From assembly GCA_047967505.1 (NCBI GenBank), contig CM106541.1: a stretch of 64,000 nucleotides of DNA; one strand, given 5' to 3'. The position numbers and the translations under genes are program-made. The notes beneath the pieces were generated by a model. It worked only from the letters and a program-made list of their open reading frames with translations. It was not told where the DNA came from and did not search any database. Every line of letters starts with the position of its first letter. Position 1 is the stretch's first letter. This DNA is from Dipteris shenzhenensis (lineage: Eukaryota > Polypodiophyta > Polypodiopsida > Gleicheniales). Positions 21,531 through 34,356 of the stretch are shown here, piece after piece.

Positions 21531-22916
21531 TTTTTTAGTTGTGACTTTCTCAAGTGTATCATTTATTATTTTGTTTCTCCTTCTTTATTTTCACTTAATT
21601 TCCTCATTTCTTTTAAACTCTTAATGCAAATGAATTTTTTTCCTTGGTGCTTTGAAACCTTCAATTTTTTTCTACTATAGATTAGCTTTAATTTGATTAT
21701 GGTTATTTAACCTTTTTGTTTCATTTTATAACCTTATTTGATTTACTTATGAATTTAATCAAGGATGTGGAACACCTCCTTGATTAGTTCTGTCAAAAAA
21801 TGAGATGGTCTTTGAAGGGTGTGGACTACCCCAAAAGTTTTCTTTAAATGTCACTATTAGTTGTGGACTACCCCCAATACCAATTAAATTGGCACACACA
21901 CTTAAATGCAAAACTATTCCATTTGGCACATTTTTCTTGGTGTAATTTTTGCTCAATCAGATGCCAACTTCTAAAGGCATTTAGAAATGAATTGTTTCAT
22001 TACTCTTCTCTCTAAGAGAAAGATGCTTCTATAAGCTATAATCTATCATTACATAAGACATAAGGAAATCTTAAGAAATTCAAGCTCTAGAATACTATAA
22101 AGAGTATAATCAACCTTAAAAATTTGGAATTATGTGAACGTGTAATTCAAGCATAAGTTTTGAGTGCATTGGTTTAAAAGAGGCATACGATCATAAAAGG
22201 GAATTGGCCGGAGGCAGGAGGAATCACTCATACAAAAAGGTGCTAAGCAATTGTTGAGGTTTTACCTCGAGACCAAACTCATATGGATCGTAGTAAGAGA
22301 AAGGGAAGCTTTATTTTTTTGAAAGATTTGTGACATATCACTATGTGTAGAACTACATAGTGAAGGCGTAACTGTCTAATAGATTACATTTTTGGCAAAG
22401 AATGCATACCTATTTCTATTCGTTGCCGCAACTTTGCAAATTCAAATTCGGATGCAATAGTACATTGCATAATACAGATTACTGAACTTCACATTTTCTG
22501 TGCTGCTTGTCGAGATATCACTCGAAATTTCATGGAATGAGGTATTCATTCAGCGGCACAGAGGAGACGTAGCTGACGGAAGAATGGCACCGGGCAGGGC
22601 AGAACCCAGAGTGAGATAGCGGACGGGGTGTTTTTTTCAGTCTGACGTTCGAACTTCAAATATTTCCTTTAACGGGAGCAATAAGGAGTAGGAAAGGCAA
22701 ACGGGGAGGACGGGTCGGGACTCGGAACGTGTCGAAGAATCAACACACGAGGACTTGCTGGAGGGAATAAGACAAGAAGAAGCAATTTACAGAGCCAATG
22801 CGTGCAATCAGGACAAGGAGCTAGAGACAAAAGGCAACAGCAGTTGGGTTAGAAAAGACTTGCGTATTCAGGGGAAGGAGAAGGCAATACTCAGAAGATG
22901 GAACTCAGACTACACA
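21531..22916. other. Unassigned AT-rich region downstream of the peroxidase
   Basis: No recognisable gene. From about 22550 the composition shifts to higher GC, consistent with the 3' UTR and 3' flank of the minus-strand peroxidase that ends at 22917. Short frames here show no domain. Confidence 0.45.
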
Positions 22917-25298
22917 TTAGTTCACCTGGCGACAGTTGCGCCGGATTTGACCTTGTGAACCAGTGAGTACACCAGTACTGGAGAGCTTGACGAGGGCAGA
23001 GGAGAAAGCTCCAAAAAAGGACGCGGGGTTACGAGCGAATTCCTGCAAAATGGGTGCGGTTTGAGGGTTTCTGGCCACTTCGGAGTCCACAGTGAACAGG
23101 CCTCTTCCTGAGAGCGAGTAACTGAAGTACTGAGTGTCGAAGACGAGCGAGGTGAGATCGTTGGGAAGGACTGCGGAGGAGCTGAATCGCGGAGGGCAGC
23201 GCAGTCGCAAAATGTTGTAGTAGAAGAAGCCGAGGCTGCGGTCTCGTGCAGGGTAAAGTCTGTTGGTGACGCTAGCGCAGTGGCCTACACCGAGCGTATG
23301 AGCACCTGTAACAGCAAACGGAAAAATGAAAGACGGTGAGCGAAATGGCAACTAATATAGATTTTCTCGGCTGTGAGGATACATGGAGCTAGTGAGCTAA
23401 ATCGCCACTGGGGGAGAGCTTGCTTGGGACTCATTTGCAACAGGAATCGTCAATGATGCATCAGAAAGTGGAGAGATCGAGAGGGACGCATTTGCAAAAT
23501 CGCAGCTAGAATGCGATTAAATCGAGCGTCGAGGATTCATGGAGCACACGTCGTATCTCGTGGGAAAGATGGCAGGCTCATTCTCTTCTCTGATCAAACG
23601 AATACTCTCTTGGAGGGGGAAAAACGCAAGAGCGAAATCACGGCCGGTGAAGTTTGCTGCGGACGCATTTGGCAACAGGAATCGTTCACGATGCAATTGC
23701 ATATTGGCCGGGAAACGGGAGAAATGGAAAGGATGAGAGCGGTAAGATCGAAGGAAGAGCACGGACCGAGCATGGCGACGCTCTCCGGGAGGGACATGCC
23801 TTTGGAGGAGAAGACCTGGAGGAAGCCATCGAAGCTGATGTCGGCGGGGGGGAGTTGAGCCGAAGCGCGGGAGCTGCTGGCGGAGGTAGAATCGCGACGG
23901 CCGAGAGGCAAACGGATGAGAGGACCGCCGGCGAGGTTGACGGCCTGGCTTGCTGCGAGGGCGATGATATCTGCGCACGAAACAGTTGCAGGACAAGATG
24001 ACTCTACAGCTGCCTTCATGAGGTCGATGAAATCCAGCCTTCGAATGCCCAGATTGGAAGGCGACTCAAGCTCCGAAACTATCCCTCCTTGCGTCTTCAA
24101 CAGAATCGAAGCATCGCAGCCCTGCACACACCATCGCCCAACACCCCTCACGTTAGCTTCCGCCCTTCCTTCTCCACCACCAACACTTCTATCGCCACCT
24201 CCTCTTCTCGCCCCTCCTTCCTCCTCCACCCAGCCTCCTCCTCGCCCCTCCCTGCCTCCCTCCGTCCTCCTCCTCGCTTGCACCATTCGCTGTTGGCCGC
24301 AGTTCACACACACCACCATCCTCCCAATGCACCGTACCCTGCTTCACAGATTTGCGAACCGTTCACGTCAGCATCTTCCACCTCATGCACCATCCACGAT
24401 AGCCTTCCCCACATGCTGCCGCACATCGCATCCCTCTTCGCCACCTTCCCAGATCTACAGTACCCAGCAGATTGACAGAGGTTTGTGCACAATTCAAGCG
24501 AGCATCTTGTCTCAACCCAGCCATGTTCCATCACAAATAACTAGCTCAGAATCACCGCGCAGACCACCACCGTAGCCCAGTCGGATTTCTATACATGTAG
24601 GGTACCCTACGCTACCTTCCAATACCGACAGGAGATTGGCGCACAATGCAAGCACACATCTTGTCTCACACAGGCCAAGCTCCACACACACTAAACTATC
24701 CCAGAACACCAGCCCAAACAGTCCCATACACGGACATTGCAACACAACTGGCTCAGACAAGCACCGCGCTGTCGACGATCGCCTGGCCAAATTCACGTTG
24801 TGTGCACAGTGCACACAACCCAGCAAAGCCCAGAGACTACACACATAGCAAGCAACACACAACTGATTGACACAAGCACCGGCCTCTTAACGAGAGCCCC
24901 GCCAAATGCACGTTGTAGGTAGCCAACCAACCAACTAGCTCCCTCAAATCTAGAATGTTTCTGTTCACATCGCAACAGAACTGCCTCACACAAGCACCGG
25001 CCACCCAAATGCACCTTACCCAACCGACTAGCTGCCTTAAATCTAGAATGTTCTTGTGACGATAGTAGAGAATTTAACAGACCTGAACTTGACAGTCGTG
25101 AAAGAGCAGCCGGAGCAGTGCAGCGGGTGAAGTGGGATCTCGGACCAAGTTGGCAGTGAAGACACTTCGTACAATGCCCGCGACACTAGGGCAGGAGTTG
25201 GCATAGAAGTTGTAACTGAGTTGGGCTACGGAAGGCTGAACCATAGCCATTGCCAGTGCCAACAGCAGCACAAACACATGCCGCTGGCTAGAACCCAT
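22917..25298 (-). CDS. Class III secretory peroxidase, three exons
   Basis: Exons on the minus strand: 25298-25083, 24121-23767 and 23305-22917 (TAA), joined by GT...AG introns of phase 0 and 1, giving 319 residues. Class III peroxidases oxidise phenolics with H2O2 in the wall or vacuole (lignin, suberin, defence). A signal peptide ends near VQPSVAQ (residue 26). Distal Arg63 and His67 lie in LLRLLFHDC, and the proximal haem His193 in GAHTLGVGHC. The SCADIIALA and LGRRDS blocks and the conserved cysteines are present. I chose Met at 25298 over one 16 codons upstream because it starts a clean signal peptide. Oddity: the family motif FHDCFVxGCDAS here reads FHDCQVQGCDAS. Intron 1 is about 960 bases and C/T-rich. 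Probably functional. Confidence 0.93.
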
Positions 25299-25346
25299 TT
25301 CTGAAGCTCTACACGAGAGAGATGAAGATGAAGAGGTAAGTATCAA

Positions 25347-27060
25347 GAGATCAAAGAACCTCTTCCCGACTACTACAAATTATGGAGACGATGCATCTAA
25401 TGGTCAGGACAATCCACAGTTTGCAGTTTATTATTCTCTTATCTACTTGCAATTCTTTGCTGCCAGTTGGAAAAATTGACAAACAATTCGCAGCTGTCCG
25501 AGAAGGAATAACTCCACCTACCAATTCTTATAATTGAGATGAAGCTTTTATATCGGTTCAGGCCGTCTACCAATGTCTGACAGTCATAAATTGGAGCTTA
25601 ACTTTCCAAAAACAGTCAAAACTCATGCTGTTGGAAATTTAACTGCCTTGCAGGATGCCTTAGATGCATCAACAGATTCGAACTCGTCATTTTCCCACCG
25701 TTTGTGATTTCACAATTGTGACCTCAGCTCACTCGAAGCTCTTGTATGGCTATGTACTAGGTAGTCTACACTCGGGTTAGGTGAGAGTTAGTGCACGCTG
25801 GCAAGAAATGCACAGTCGGTGCTATGGGTTGATTTGGTTCACATGTTGTAAAAGCCCAAATAGCTTGAAGCCGTTATTACGTGCTTGAGTACTGCACACG
25901 GGCAAGAAATGCCAAGTTGGTGCTTTATAGGTTGATTTGGTTCACATGTTGTAATAGCCCAATAGCTTGAAGCATTTATTAGATGACTGAGTACTCTCAA
26001 GGGAGATGGTGTTCACGAAAAATCGAGGTTTAATGTCATGTGAATTGTTAGATTTTAGAAAAAACCTTGAAATTTTGGGAGAGAAGGTTTTGGAATTTGT
26101 AAATTTTAAGGCCATTTTAGGTATATTTGATGAAAAACTTGCAAAAATCTTGAAAAAACCTTGTAAATTTAAAAATTTTAAGGTTCTTGTATTGGTACCC
26201 AAAAACGTTATTGGTGAACACTCCAAGTCTAAGTCTCTACGTGTGAGAACTTGCCATCTTTCATTGGCTTACCTATCAAACTTTGTACCTCTATGGGAGC
26301 ATTGAAATAGAGCACTAGTGCTTAAAATGACATTCTTTAAAATTGAGTTGTGAATTTTGAAACGAGAGATGCTTCACCTTTGCCTCAATTTTTGTGCAAG
26401 TCTCGAAATCTAGCCACCAGTGCTCCACTTCAGGTTTCATGTGCATTGAGCCTAAGCAATCGCTTTCGCACTTAACATTGATTCATGATGAGTATCTACT
26501 AGCAATGAGAATTATGGCAATGTACAAAACCCTGCATTCTAATCCATGAACAAAATTCATTTTTTTAAAAACCTTAAAAATGGGATTCAAAACTTTGTAA
26601 CCATGAATGGAGGCTTAAAACTATTATCATTAAATTATAAAGTTTAAAACATTTCTACTGTCAAAACTAAAGATTTGAATAATTAAATTAAGAAAGAAAT
26701 CCCTATAAGACCTCAACACGATGCTTCTAAGGTTCAGATTTCAGCATTGGAATGCTCAAGCTAGCATGGCACGAATGGGTTCCCATGAAGGCTTTACCAT
26801 GACATTTATAAGGCTTGACAAGGATGGAAGATGAAAGTATTTGAGGCAATCCTAGTGCTTGGGCATTGTAATGCTCTACCAGCACATCTTCAAACCATGT
26901 TGTTGCATTGGCAATGCAACCCTAAGAAAAAAGAACCCATATCATTACAATAAGCGTGGGGCATGGTAATTTAGCTGCCAATGGGCTTGGAATAGTTGTG
27001 CTAGTATGCATGGGGAAGCACCCTTAGGAGGCTTTACTTTGAAAACTTGAGCATCTTCTC
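25347..27060. other. Unassigned region upstream of the peroxidase
   Basis: The first few hundred bases should contain the peroxidase promoter. A ~100-bp direct duplication lies at about 25791-25890 and 25891-25992 (shared GTTGATTTGGTTCACATGTT and TAGCTTGAAGC). Frames at 25942-26305 come from AT-rich sequence and show no domain. The remainder is AT-rich with no gene seen. Confidence 0.45.
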
Positions 27061-27068
27061 TAACATCT

Positions 27069-27332
27069 AAGAAAATGGCCAATGGCTATTGTTCTTGTCT
27101 TTAAATAATGAACAACATTCATGAAAGACCTAGGTCTAATGTAATGTGAATGCCTTTTTAGTCCAAAAGTTTTTTTAAAAATATTTTTAAAAATTATACT
27201 TATGACATAAAAAGTTTAATTAGTACCTATATATGTCAAAATTGTTATTTTTCTTTGTTTCTTGGGGATATAGAGCTTTCTGAATTTTACTTATAGATTT
27301 AAGAGGTTTGTATATGTGTATGCAAGAGTAGA

Positions 27333-27389
<57 letters not shown>

Positions 27390-27398
27390 ATATATATA

Positions 27399-27449
<51 letters not shown>

Positions 27450-27523
27450 TACATTAGACTTAGGTCTTTCATGAATGTTGTTCATGATTAAAGATAAGAA
27501 CAATAGCCATTGGCCATTTTCTT
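27069..27523. mobile_element. Foldback element with SSR core (copy 1)
   Basis: About 78-bp terminal inverted repeats, roughly 95 percent matched: AAGAAAATGGCCAATGGCTA at the left and TAGCCATTGGCCATTTTCTT at the right. The centre holds GT/GA/TA/CA microsatellites (27336-27448). Non-coding, MITE-like. Frames across the centre are only dinucleotide repeats. Confidence 0.82.
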
Positions 27524-28164
27524 TGATTGAAACCAGCTCTTAGTGCTACCTTTCCTTTTCTCTTAGTACTTTATATTCCATTAAAAGAGAATTGTTAGAA
27601 TCTAGTTTGATAATTGAAAATTGAAGCCTAGAGTAGAGTTCTAGTCAAGAATGAAGACTCAAGAAGGAGCAAGATTAAATAATCTGAGAGCAAGTGAAGG
27701 TCCCTAGCTATTGGCTATTGAGCATAAATCTGAAGATTTTGACCAAGCAATGCTTTCTTATATGCAGTCCCCACTGATGAACCCACCAACTAGCTCCATG
27801 GTTCTTGTGGACAAAGACGACTAGTACTTTGTGGGGTTCTAGGAGGTGGGATGGGCACTCCTTGGCAACCAAAAAAGTCGATTGTGATCCTCCTATGCTA
27901 GCTAGATTGGGTCACCAACCATGGAGACTCACATAGAAACATGTGGACTAGTAGAAGACAACTTATTACTTAAGTCTTCCACATCTGGCTATCGATGACT
28001 TCTCCTCATCTAGAGGTGAAAACCTTGTCCATGAAGGCTGGCTTAGTATGGTCATGAATGACAGCTCAATAGTCGAGAGAATATGAAAGCATACATGCTC
28101 ATATTTTGAAATATCTTCTACAATGGTCCTCATTTGGCCTACACTAACCCTACACCTAACATCT

Positions 28165-28413
28165 AAGAAAATGGCCAATGGCTATTGTTCTTGTCTTTAA
28201 ATAATGAACAACATTCATGAAAGACCTAGGTCTAATGTAATGTGAATGCCTTTTTAGTCCAAAAGTTTTTTTAAAATTGCACTTATGACATAATAAGTTT
28301 AATTAGTACCTATATATGTCAAAATTGTTATTTTTCTTTGTTTCTTGGGGATATAGAGCTTTTTGAATTTTACTTATAGATTTAAGAGGTTTGTATATGT
28401 GTATGCAAGAGTA

Positions 28414-28456
<43 letters not shown>

Positions 28457-28575
28457 AGACACACGCATGCACGCGCATGCGTGCACACACACACACACAC
28501 ACACACATTACATTAGACTCAGGTCTTTCATGCATGTTGTTCGAGACAAGAACAATAGCCATTGGCCATTTTCTT
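28165..28575. mobile_element. Foldback element with SSR core (copy 2)
   Basis: The same ends as the copy at 27069. The right arm is shortened (GTTGTTCGAGACAAGAACAA replaces a longer match), and the core carries a GA run plus a CACGCATGCACGCGCATGCG stretch and a CA run. It arose with the enclosing 1.1-kb duplication. Confidence 0.8.
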
Positions 28576-29210
28576 TGATTGAAACCAGCTCTTAGTGCTA
28601 CCTTTCCTTTTCTCTGAGTACTTTATATTCCATTAAAAGAGGAATTGCTAGAATCTAGTTTGATAATTAAAAAATCGAAGCCTAGAGTAGAGTTCTGGTC
28701 AAGAATGAAGACTCAAGAAGGAGCAAGATTAAATAATATGAGAGCAAGTGAAGGTCCCTATCTATTGGCTATTGACCATAAATCTGAAGATTCTGACCAA
28801 GCAATGCTTTCTTATATGCAGTCCCCACTGATGAACCCATCAATGAGCTCCATGATTCTTGTGGACAAAGATGTCTAGTACTTTGTGGGGTTCTAGGAGG
28901 TGGGATGGGCACTCCTTGGGAGCTAAAAAAGTAGATTGTGATCCTCCTATGCTAGCTAAATTGGGTCACCAACCACGGAGACTCACATAGAAACATGCGG
29001 ACTAGTAGGAGACAACTTATTACTTAAGTCTTCCACATCTTGCTATCGATGACTTCTCCTCATCTAGAGGTGAAAACCTTGTCCATGGAGATTGGCTTAG
29101 TATGGTCATGAATGATGGCTCAATAGTCGAGAGAATATGAAAGCATACATGCTCATATTTTGAAATATCTTCTGCAATCATTCTCATTTGGCCTACACTA
29201 ACCCTACACC

Positions 29211-31170
29211 AAGTTCGTATGTGTATCTATGCAACATCATTCTTATGTTCATATATACAAAAGGCATCCAGATTCCATCTTGCTCATTCTATCCATCTAT
29301 CATGCTACATGCACCTCTTTTATTTAGCTCATGTCCTCCACCCATCTTCTTGATCATGAACTAATATTATTGCTCTTTTTACTAGAATGAGTCCTTATAA
29401 TCTCTAATAAATGTGCCATCGTGGGTTGCATTCATGGCTAGTTTAATCAAAACATGTGTCTATTACTCTAAAAGAGATGGGAAAAATGGTTAGCTACTTA
29501 GGCATTTTGAGGCCCCAATGATTTTGGCATGTTGGAACAAATTATGTGCGCTTAGACAACTTAAAATCTTATGTGCTTTAACTCAACTTTAAATCAAAAT
29601 CCCATTAATTAGGATTCCCCCTTGAAAACTTAATCAATTAGGCTAAGTTATAAGGGCCTCCAAACCATTAAGCCTAACCTAATTGGCCCCTTCTTCTCTA
29701 TTTGATTGCTCCCTCCACTTTCTTGCTCTCCTTGCTAGCCTTCCAAAGCAACCTGTCCTTGCTGCCTGCTACGCATCACCACCTCTTCTTCTCCACCCCC
29801 TTTCTTCTCTGCATGGCTGCCCCCTCCCCTTCTTGCTCTCGACCCACTTGGTTACCTGTGCCTACTCCTTGCACCTCTCTACCAAACCTAGGGCCTTGCA
29901 AACACACCACCTTTCCTCCTTGCACTTGCATTCCCTTCCTTGATAGTTCATGTTAGGTTAATTTCTTTGAGTTGGATTAGATGTTAGTGTAGGTTAGTTA
30001 GGTTGGTTAGGCTATTGTGTTATGCTTATAAGCCCTACCTTAACAAATGTCATTACTGTTAAGGTTCAACTTGTATATCTAATTAGTTTTCTAGCATGTG
30101 ATTTTTATACGCATTAAAAAAAAATGCTTGCTTTGAAATCATGGTCATCAAACTTTTAAATCTAAATTTAAAGATTTTAGAAGTGAGATGAGCTATTATC
30201 TATGTGAGCTAGAATAGTATTGAGGCTTTTTTTATGATTTGGGACTCTTGAAATTTTTTGTTTCAAACATCGGAGAGGAGAAGAAATCCTTCCTCAAGAA
30301 ATGCTCATGAATGCCCCAAAAGTGCTCAACAATGCTATTGCAGTTAGGGCTTTTAGGAAATTTCCCACCCATTGCTAACTAGTTATCACCTTTTACTCTA
30401 AGAGAGCATTCCCACAATGTCCCACAATTGTAGATTCGCTATAAATTATAGTTTTCAATATTTGTGCCATAGTTTTAGGAGCTTGCGTTATCATCGGGAA
30501 AATTGAAGAGAATCATTGCAGCTAAACAACTTTTGTCAGAAAATTCATAGAGCAGGAAAATTTCTTTGTTCTCACACTATTTCCGAGCTTCCAGGATGAA
30601 AACTCTCACACCTTGAGCTGGACATCACAGAACTTTAAAAAGGTCGAACTGCTTCTGTTGATAGAGGCAAGTATAGCCCCTTCTTCTGAGGAGGGGCATC
30701 ACTAGGGAAGCAGCTTCGTTGATTGTATTAAATGGGCTATAGCCAATGAAGTCTTGCCTAGCCTAATGACACCTCATGTAAGAGCCTTCAATGCTAGCCA
30801 CCACCCTATGTGCATAGCCAAAGAACCCTCTTTTCTCTGCAAAGCTTCCAAAATCCACCCTTATCGTGTGAGTGTGATATCCATTCTCAAATCCATGAAG
30901 TTTGAGAACATGTGTGGTCGTCCCCTAAGAGAAGGTTCCCACGTATAGAGATCCTGGCAAATTTGCCAAGCCCCTAGCATATTGGGGTGAGGTAGAGCAT
31001 GGTGATTGCTCATAATTGCAAGCAATAGGTAGTCTCTCAGGCTCACCCTAACCTCCGCCTCTCTCCCCTGCTCAACCCACCCATCCTTCCCCTCTCTTAG
31101 CCCACTGGGAATTTTCTATACAAAGAGGAATTTATTGGAGCCTTGAGAATTTTGGCCTTCGAATTAAGCT
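29211..31170. other. Unassigned, gene-poor
   Basis: Bases 29683-29956 are C/T-rich and open in two frames, but the predicted Ser/Leu/His-rich peptides look compositional. No domain, intron or repeat structure was recognised elsewhere in this stretch. Confidence 0.45.
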
Positions 31171-31408
31171 CTACATGCTACTATCGCTGAGAACCACTGC
31201 TATATTTGAATGTAGATTTGTACATGGCTAATGGCTCCTCTAACTTATAAAATTCCTATCTTCTACTCTACTAACAATCTACATGCTACTATCATTGAGA
31301 ACCATTGCTATATTTGAATGTAGATTTGTAAATGGCTAATTGTATATACGTACATGGCTAATTGCTCCTCTAATTTATAAAATTCCTATCTTCTACTCTA
31401 CTAACAAT
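31171..31408. repeat. Two-copy tandem duplication, 108-130 bp
   Basis: Copy 1 is 31171-31278 and copy 2 is 31279-31408. Both start CTACATGCTACTATC and end TCTACTCTACTAACAAT. Copy 2 has an extra ATGGCTAATTGTATATACGT insertion that partly duplicates its own neighbour. Confidence 0.85.
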
Positions 31409-31534
31409 CTTCAACCGAATCAACTCCAATAGATTCCTATTTTTCTCTTCAAAATTCGCACACAGCTGTGCCTCCCTCCCTAAGCTTCACCTCTCCTAAT
31501 TCAGACATCCTATTAACCATTTAATTAACACAAA

Positions 31535-31620
31535 ATTAACCTAAGCTAATGGCCTTAAATTCACCTAAGCTAATGGCCCTAAATTCACCTAAGCTAATGG
31601 CATTAAATTAATCTAACCTC
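31535..31620. repeat. Short tandem repeat, ~23 bp x 3
   Basis: The unit CACCTAAGCTAATGGCCTTAAA, with minor variants, is repeated three times and is followed by CTAACCT-type degenerate repeats. Non-coding. Confidence 0.8.
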
Positions 31621-33692
31621 ATTTAACCTAACCTAATCACAGTCCGCTCAGCCTCCCTCGTTTCATAGTGCGCTCAGCAGCCTCCCGCTCCAGTAGGCTC
31701 CGTTCTTCCTGATGCAGTGATAGCTTCCCCTCCGCCTTGGCTTCACAAAGATCACTCGTGAGCCCCCTTCTGCACATCAGCGCCAAGATCACCCGCGCCT
31801 GCACCTCCAATATCACCCGTGAGCACTCCACCCCCTTCTGCTCCCTCACGAGTCACATGTCTCTCAGTAACAGCAGTGAAGCTTCCTCCAGAGGCTCCGA
31901 ATGCAACTCCATTGGAAGCTCCACCTAGAGCCCGCATCCCCTTCGTCTGCCCCCCCACTTCTCCCACGGGAAGATCTGCATGCCCGCAAGCTCACTCTCT
32001 CCGCCCTGCCTCACTCAGCGTCTCCCCTCCAGCGTGGAGCCCCAATTCTCTCCGTCCCCTCAAATCTCTCTCCCCTTCCCGCCCTCATATACTTACCTAG
32101 GGCGGTCCTGTGAACTTTCTCGATTTCGAGCTTTCTAGATATTCAGCAAGTCGCTTAATCGCGCGTCACATTAAAATTTTTGCTGTAACGTTATGTTAAT
32201 CGCTCTCTTCACTCGCTTCTAATTACTCGTCGTGGGCATCTATGATCTGTGATCTATCTATCGAGCAGGGGCTGTAACCTTGAGCTATCGTCTGAGCTTT
32301 CGCTCTACAGTGAGTCGAGAGCGACTGTACAGCGAGCCCTTTAGGAGCTAGGTGTCGTGACTCGTGACTCGTGGCCCTTGGAGACTTGGTGGTTGAGTCA
32401 TTAAAATCACTCTTGCTGGGTTCATCGCTGACGGTATTAGTAGATCATCATCGTCCCTTGCTGTGTAGACCTGCATGCGTCCAGAATCTCCGATAACCAC
32501 CTCGGACAGGAGTACACTGTACAAGGTGGAAGTTCAAATTTCAGACTCAGTTCAGTTGAAGCAATAGCAGCAGACAGCCTTTGTTGCTATTGGAAGTTAT
32601 CTCCGCTGGGAATTGCGAGCTACTCCCACCCTAGTCGCATCTGGCAACGAATTCGCCGTTGTCTGCACGACAGTCCGTCTCCATCCAAGGGATGATCCGT
32701 TGCCTCCTCGACCGTCCTTTATCTCCATCCAAGTAATTATCCGTTTGCCAGCTACTTGTGGTCGTTCATGAAGGGCCGATATTAAACCTTCTCAACTACT
32801 TATCACAAGAGATCGATCGGACTAAAGGCTCCCTTCATCGCCCCGGGGCCTGGATGATCAAATTGGTGATGGTGTCGCTGCATGTACGTCTTTTTATGCC
32901 CACCTCAAGATTCTTCAACCTTAATTACAGTCTCAAATTCAGAAATGCATAACTCTCAATTGAGTCACAAATGATTGGCATGAAGAGAAACCATACCTTG
33001 AAGCTTCCATGATCGACCAACGATTTGGCGGATGAATTTTCAAGTGCAGCGCTCGGTGTACGTTAAAGTAGTGAATGGCAAATTTTGGAATTAAACCGTC
33101 AAATTTGAAAATAGAACCTCAAATTTCAAGGCATTTTAATTATATTTTTGCTTAAAATGTGCAAAATTTCAATAAAATTCTTTGACATTTTCAGTAGGAA
33201 GGTTTTTGTATAGGTTAAAGAAAATGTTTTTTGTGAAGTTGTATACACATGGATAATGTCTACATACGGAATTTCCTCCAATCTCATGTTCTAAAGAACG
33301 TGCTACAAAGCTCGATCAAAATCATCACCTCAAGTAAGAAAATGATATGTTTTCATGTGTTGATTCGGCTTGAGGATGGATAATATCTCCTAAAAGAGCT
33401 CCACCTCAAGAACTTGGGGTTTGCTTGAATCTTACATTTAGTTTCTATGTTCGAGATGATGATACAAATATTCTTTCCCTTTGACTTGTTGCAAAAAGTA
33501 TGAAATGAATCATCAAAGAGCAATTCAGGAGTGCTGTGGATTGGACATGCTAAGACATGTTTAAGGAGGCCCAATGCCTTTATTTATTGATAAGGGCTTG
33601 AAGTGAATATATCCTTGGCAAGCTAATAAAGTCCCCTCAAGGTGGGGTTGTTGAGGCCCCATATCATGTGCCCTCAATAATAACATTGTTTG
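31621..33692. other. Unassigned region
   Basis: Bases 31640-32100 are C-rich with several overlapping open frames on both strands, a compositional effect. Bases 32100-32950 are mixed composition without a convincing gene. The remainder, up to the LTR element, is AT-rich. Confidence 0.4.
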
Positions 33693-33981
33693 TGTTGGAA
33701 CACTGAAAGGAAAGAGTAGAGTGGACACAAAATCAGAATGCTTGCATATAGAATGAAGAAGAAAGAGGTCCTTAAGTAGGCACCTCATACAAGGTCACTG
33801 ACATCACTGATGACCTCAAAGCTCCTCAATCATCTCCTCAATCTGCTCCTAGATTCACTCAATCATCCTATGTGGCTTTTCCACCACCTAACTGTGCTTG
33901 TGGGCACCTAACTGTGCCTCTAGCACTCACACATAGAAACATAAGGTGTGCCTGAGGCATACACCTTGAGATATTCCAACA
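33693..33981 (-). repeat. 3' LTR of the gag-only element
   Basis: This is the left copy on the plus strand. It differs from the right LTR at a few sites only (for example GCTTGCATA versus GCTTACATA and GATATTCC versus GATATCCC), implying recent insertion. The polypurine tract TTGAGGGGGGGTT lies at about 33982-33995 on the minus strand. Confidence 0.93.
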
Positions 33982-34356
33982 AACCCCCCCTCAAGGAAAT
34001 GCCTCAGGCTATGTCAAGGATACATCTAGTCTCATAGTTTCTCATGCCATCTCATGGTGGTCAAGGATAAATCTATGGCTAGGTTCTCATGCTAGCAAGG
34101 GTTCCCTTGGGTGTAAGGTAAACAGAAAGGGATACAAACAGACCTTCCAATGGTTATCTCCCCTACATGTACATGCACACAATGTCTGTAGGAGGTACCA
34201 TGGAACAAAACATACACATGGCCTACATCATAAGGTGACCAGAGGTGTTTACAAAACACACAACACACAACAGTTTATTTTCATTCATTTTGGAGGACTA
34301 TCCAGGTTGAGTACCTTGACATAAAAAGAGAGATCTGGAGCATACATAGAGATGAG

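Larger units (their letters stand above)
27061..29210. repeat. 1.1-kb tandem duplication
   Basis: Unit 1 (27061-28156) and unit 2 (28157-29210) both start TAACATCTAAGAAAATGGCC and end GGCCTACACTAACCCTACACC, so the junction is direct. They are highly similar except for microsatellite length and composition and small indels. Each unit begins with a foldback element and continues with about 600 bases containing GAAGCCTAGAGTAGAGTTCT and TTTGTGGGGTTCTAGGAGGT. No recognisable gene. Confidence 0.9.

Noticed and set aside
23511-24922. Multiple plus- and minus-strand frames of 60-240 codons
   Set aside because: They overlap exons 2-3 and the C/T-rich intron 1 of the peroxidase in other frames. None shows a domain, and the peroxidase reading accounts for the conservation.
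27291-28562. Cys/Val- and Ser/Leu-rich small proteins from frames at 27291-27503, 28303-28506 and 28374-28562
   Set aside because: They are translations of GT, GA and CA microsatellites inside foldback elements.
31637-32113. Overlapping 60-93 codon frames on both strands
   Set aside because: C-rich composition lacks stop codons in several frames. There is no domain, no consistent frame and no splice structure.
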